Origin: an uncultured Coriobacteriaceae bacterium
GTDB taxonomy: Bacteria; Actinomycetota; Coriobacteriia; Coriobacteriales; Eggerthellaceae
NCBI GenBank assembly: GCA_902767025.1
Contig: CACXFZ010000027.1
Span: 1-18,170, forward strand
Reading direction: 5' to 3'
Length of the DNA stretch: 18,170 bases
Positions 15,416 to 18,170 of the stretch are shown here, piece by piece. Each line of letters opens with the position of its first letter. Positions within the stretch are counted from its first letter, which is position 1. The position numbers and the translations under genes are program-made. The notes beneath the pieces are model-generated. The model saw only the letters and a program-made list of their open reading frames with translations. It searched no databases and was not told the origin of the DNA.

Positions 15416-15436
15416 CCCCCGTTCGAAAACTCGGGG

Positions 15437-15471
15437 TATCATGGTACCGACCTTGAACTGCACGTGAACTG
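15437..15471 (+). promoter_or_regulatory. MocR gene promoter with direct repeats
   Basis: TATCAT (15437-15442) is a candidate -10 box, 48 bases before the ATG. Downstream, GAACTG occurs at 15455-15460 and again at 15466-15471, eleven bases apart (one helical turn). A related GAACACG follows directly. MocR-type regulators such as PdxR and GabR are known to bind direct repeats, so this is a reasonable autoregulatory site; that is inference. Confidence 0.4.
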
Positions 15472-15490
15472 AACACGTTCGGAGGGCGCC

Positions 15491-17002
15491 ATGCTTACCT
15501 ACGACCTTGCCGACTGCGGAAACCTTCCCCTGTACGAGGCGCTCTACACCAACATCCGCCGCGACATCCAGGAAGGGACCATAGCCGCAGGCGACCGCCT
15601 GCCGTCGAAGCGCTCGCTCGCCCGCCATCTGGAAGTGAGCGTGACCACGGTCGAAGGGGCGTACCGCCGCCTGCTCGAAGAGGGCTACATCCGATCGCGC
15701 CCTTCGAGCGGTTACTACGTTGAAGAAAGGCAGACTGCGCCGGACCCCGTCCTCTACCACGACTACTACGCCAACGCGTACGGCACGGGTGGCTCCTCGT
15801 CGGACGGCTATTCGTACGACGACTTCGAAGAGCCGGACGATGCCGGCCCCGGCGGAAGCGACTCCGGCGAGGACGCCGCCGACGAAAGCTTCTCGATGGA
15901 CTTCAAGGGCAACCGCTGTTCCATGACCCTGTTCCCGATGAGCGTGTGGACCAAGACCATGCGCCAGCTGCTTTCCAACCCCGACCGCGAGCTGCTGGGA
16001 ACCATTCCCTACAACGGGCTCCATTCGCTTCGCCAGGCGATTGCCGACTACCTGCGGCGCTACCGCGGCATGAAGATCAACCCGGCACAGGTGGTCATCG
16101 GGGCGGGGACCGAATACCTCTACGAGCGGCTGATGCACCTGTTCGGCCAGAGCGCCCTGATCGCCTTCGAGGACCCGGGCTACAAGAAGCTTGTCCAAGT
16201 GTGCACGCGCACGGGCGTGGGCCATCGGTTCGTGCCCATCGACGAGCAGGGGATGGACGTGCGCGCCCTCGTCGCCTCGCGCGCAACGGTGGCGCACCTG
16301 TCTCCCTCGAGCCACTTTCCCACCGGCGTGACCATGACCAAGCGCCGGCGCGAAGAGCTGGTCGAATGGGCCCATAGCGACCCGTTCCGCTTCATCATCG
16401 AAGACGACTACGACAGCGAGTTCGCCGAAGCGAGCCAGCGCCATCCGTCTTTGTACTCGATGGACAAGGTGGGGCGCGTCGTCTACATGAACACGTTCTC
16501 GAAGGTGCTCGTGCCCTCGTTGCGCATCAGCTACATGATCCTGCCGGAGTCGCTGCTGTCGCTGTACCGCCACGGCATGAGCTTCTACGCATGCACGGCG
16601 TCGGGGTTCGAGCAGCAGACGCTGGCGCGCTTCATCGAGGAAGGCGCGCTCGAGCGCCATCTGGACCGCCTGCGAAACTACTACGGCAAGAAGCGGCGCC
16701 AGTTGGTGAAGGCCATCGCCGCATCCCCGATCTCGAACATCCTGACGGTTGCGGATTCCAACGCGGGGACCCACCTGCTCGTGCGCGTCGACACGCAGAT
16801 GAGCGACGCGGACATCCACCGGGCGGCGCAGCGCATCAACCTGAAGCTGCAGATGCTGTCGGACTACTGCCACCGTCCGCGCCTGTCCGACATGCACACG
16901 CTGGTCATCAACTTCGCGGGGATGGAAGAGGAAGACGTCGCCAACGCGGTGCAGATGCTCGAGCGCCTGTTCCTGGAACAAAGGACACAGGCTGATATCT
17001 AA
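15491..17002 (+). CDS. MocR-type (GntR/aminotransferase) transcriptional regulator
   Basis: A 503-residue regulator. Residues 11-78 form a GntR winged helix (LYEALYTNIRRDIQEGTIAAGDRLPSKRSLARHLEVS then TTVEGAYRRLLEEGYI). Residues 135-500 are a fold-type I aminotransferase domain with the PLP-contacting Asp in IIEDDYDSEF (302-311) and the PLP lysine at 338 (NTFSK). MocR regulators bind PLP or its adduct with an amino compound and switch DNA binding; the effector here is unknown. The linker (about 80-135) is long and rich in Asp, Glu, Gly, Ser and Tyr. GGAGGG sits five bases before the ATG. It lies between the DCCP and alcohol dehydrogenase genes on the same strand, so both are candidate targets. 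E. coli has a MocR gene (yjiR) a few genes from yjiM, which supports a link. Confidence 0.93.
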   Translation: MLTYDLADCGNLPLYEALYTNIRRDIQEGTIAAGDRLPSKRSLARHLEVSVTTVEGAYRRLLEEGYIRSRPSSGYYVEERQTAPDPVLYHDYYANAYGTGGSSSDGYSYDDFEEPDDAGPGGSDSGEDAADESFSMDFKGNRCSMTLFPMSVWTKTMRQLLSNPDRELLGTIPYNGLHSLRQAIADYLRRYRGMKINPAQVVIGAGTEYLYERLMHLFGQSALIAFEDPGYKKLVQVCTRTGVGHRFVPIDEQGMDVRALVASRATVAHLSPSSHFPTGVTMTKRRREELVEWAHSDPFRFIIEDDYDSEFAEASQRHPSLYSMDKVGRVVYMNTFSKVLVPSLRISYMILPESLLSLYRHGMSFYACTASGFEQQTLARFIEEGALERHLDRLRNYYGKKRRQLVKAIAASPISNILTVADSNAGTHLLVRVDTQMSDADIHRAAQRINLKLQMLSDYCHRPRLSDMHTLVINFAGMEEEDVANAVQMLERLFLEQRTQADI

Positions 17003-17044
17003 CTGACCTTATACCGACCCTTAAATGAATATGTGTAGTGGCTA

Positions 17045-17073
17045 TCGGCAAACTTCCCGCCGCATGGTCTAAT
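17045..17073 (+). promoter_or_regulatory. candidate promoter of the alcohol dehydrogenase gene
   Basis: TCGGCA (17045-17050) and TCTAAT (17068-17073), 17 bases apart, match the -35 and -10 consensus at four and five of six positions. CCCGCC (17056-17061) and GGCGGG (17075-17080) form an inverted repeat around the -10 box and might act as an operator or as a weak terminator of the MocR gene. The start codon is 66 bases downstream of the -10. Confidence 0.4.
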
Positions 17074-17138
17074 GGGCGGGTCTCAAGGGCATCGGGAACT
17101 GGATGCCGCCTGATAAGCACATGAAAGGAGTTGGCTTT

Positions 17139-18170
17139 ATGGCAGAGAAAATGAAGGGCTTTGCGATGCTCGGCATCGGCAAGGTAGGTTGGATCGAAAA
17201 GGACATCCCCGAGTGCGGTCCGCTGGACGCCATCGTCAAGCCGCTGGCTGTCGCCGTCTGCACCTCTGACGTTCACACGGTCTTCGAAGGCGCTGTGGGC
17301 GACCGCCACGACATGATCCTCGGCCACGAGGGCTGCGGCGAGATCGTCGAGGTCGGTTCCGAGGTCAAGGACTTCAAGCCGGGCGACCGCGTGCTCATCC
17401 CCGCCATCACCCCCGACTGGAATTCGCTGGAGGCCCAGGCCGGTTACGCGATGCATTCGGGCGGCATGCTGGCTGGCTGGAAGTTCTCGAACTTCAAGGA
17501 CGGCGTGTTCTCCGAGTACTTCCATGTGAACGACGCCGACGGCAACCTGGCCCTGATCCCTGACGGGATGACGCCCGAAGAGGCCTGCATCCTGTCCGAC
17601 ATGGTGCCCACCGGCTTCCATGCGGTCGAGCTGGCCGACGTCCAGTTCGGCGACACGGTGCTGGTCATCGGCATCGGCGCTGTGGGTCTGATGGCCGTTG
17701 CCGGCGCCAACCTGCGCGGTGCTTCCCGCATCATCGCCGTTGGTGCCCGCCCGGTGAGCGTCGAGGCCGCCAAGGGCTACGGTGCCACCGACTTCATCAA
17801 CTACCGCGACGGCAGCATCGAAGACCAGGTGCTCGAGCTGACCGGCGGCAAGGGCGTCGACCGCGTCTGCATCGCCGGCGGCAACGTGAACACCTTCGAG
17901 TCGGCCATCAAGGCGCTCAAGCCCGGCGGCCGCATCGGTTCGGTGAACTACCTGGGCAAGGGCGACTACGTCAACATCCCGCGCGTCGAGTGGGGCGTTG
18001 GCATGGGCCACAAGCAGATCATGTCGGGCCTGATGCCCGGTGGCCGTCTGCGCATGGAGAAGCTGGGTGCCCTGGTTGCCTCGGGCAAGCTGGACGTCAA
18101 GCCGGAGATCACCCACGTGTTCCATGGCTGGGAGCACATGGAAGAGGGCCTGAACCTGATGAAGGACAAG
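17139..18170 (+). CDS. adh: NADP-type secondary alcohol dehydrogenase, 3' end cut by window
   Basis: The visible 344 residues match the zinc-dependent secondary alcohol (isopropanol) dehydrogenase of Thermoanaerobacter brockii almost segment by segment (FAMLGIGKVGWIEK, LAVAVCTSDVHTVFEGAVG, HSGGMLAGWKFSN, EWGVGMGHK, PGGRLRME). With a four-residue N-terminal extension, the catalytic zinc ligands map to Cys41, His63 and Asp154, with Glu64. The Rossmann fold is GIGAVGLMAVAG. NADP-binding residues Gly202, Arg204 and Tyr222 are kept, while the Ser normally before the Arg is Ala203. It should interconvert secondary alcohols and ketones, or small aldehydes, using NADP(H). AGGAG (17126-17130) lies eight bases before the ATG. 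The family's usual length is about 352, so only about a dozen residues are missing. It has its own promoter-like region. Confidence 0.95.
   Translation, partial: MAEKMKGFAMLGIGKVGWIEKDIPECGPLDAIVKPLAVAVCTSDVHTVFEGAVGDRHDMILGHEGCGEIVEVGSEVKDFKPGDRVLIPAITPDWNSLEAQAGYAMHSGGMLAGWKFSNFKDGVFSEYFHVNDADGNLALIPDGMTPEEACILSDMVPTGFHAVELADVQFGDTVLVIGIGAVGLMAVAGANLRGASRIIAVGARPVSVEAAKGYGATDFINYRDGSIEDQVLELTGGKGVDRVCIAGGNVNTFESAIKALKPGGRIGSVNYLGKGDYVNIPRVEWGVGMGHKQIMSGLMPGGRLRMEKLGALVASGKLDVKPEITHVFHGWEHMEEGLNLMKDK

Noticed and set aside
16908..18137. Minus-strand frame opposite the MocR end and alcohol dehydrogenase
   Set aside because: It spans the intergenic gap and two genes with clear family matches on the plus strand; it is a shadow.

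Overview
This is a high-GC chromosomal window with short intergenic gaps, strong GGAGG-type ribosome sites and several secreted proteins ending in an Ala-rich membrane anchor. That combination, plus a double-cubane-cluster (YjiM-type) protein, a MocR regulator and a Thermoanaerobacter-type secondary alcohol dehydrogenase, suggests an anaerobic gut or rumen actinobacterium of the Coriobacteriia (Eggerthellaceae-like). The taxonomic call is inference; there is no rRNA or other marker gene here.

Layout. 1-2.2 kb: a DUF3592-type membrane protein (+) and a cobalamin-binding radical SAM protein (-) converge on a 160-bp cluster of inverted REP-like repeats. This part looks less GC-rich than the rest. 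2.4-2.6 kb holds what looks like a decayed gene. 2.6-5.2 kb: a PPC/DUF296 protein (+), a large unrecognised single-pass surface protein (-) that appears to be transcribed leaderless, and, divergent from it, a 70-residue membrane peptide whose first 25 residues resemble a Nif11-type RiPP leader. 5.2-5.5 kb is noncoding and holds a pair of diverged inverted repeats around an AT-rich core. 5.5-10 kb: an MFS transporter, a secreted HExxH metalloprotease-like protein and a YgjV-type membrane protein, all on the minus strand.

10.1-14 kb (+): a secreted, membrane-anchored GH3 beta-N-acetylhexosaminidase (NagZ-type active site), followed in the same frame by the C-terminal part of another surface protein that has lost its N-terminus. 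Both end in the same TADPL-plus-hydrophobic-tail anchor. 14.2-18.2 kb (+): a YjiM-type double-cubane-cluster protein, a MocR/GntR-aminotransferase regulator and an NADP-type secondary alcohol dehydrogenase cut off by the window end. Each of the three has its own promoter-like region, and two of these contain repeated or palindromic sites that could be operators.

No single unmistakable new system is visible. The best leads are the leader-like membrane peptide with its leaderless divergent neighbour, the DCCP/MocR/alcohol dehydrogenase neighbourhood without an adjacent activator ATPase, the variant TADPL anchor, and the two inverted-repeat elements. No tRNA, rRNA, CRISPR array or intact transposase was seen.
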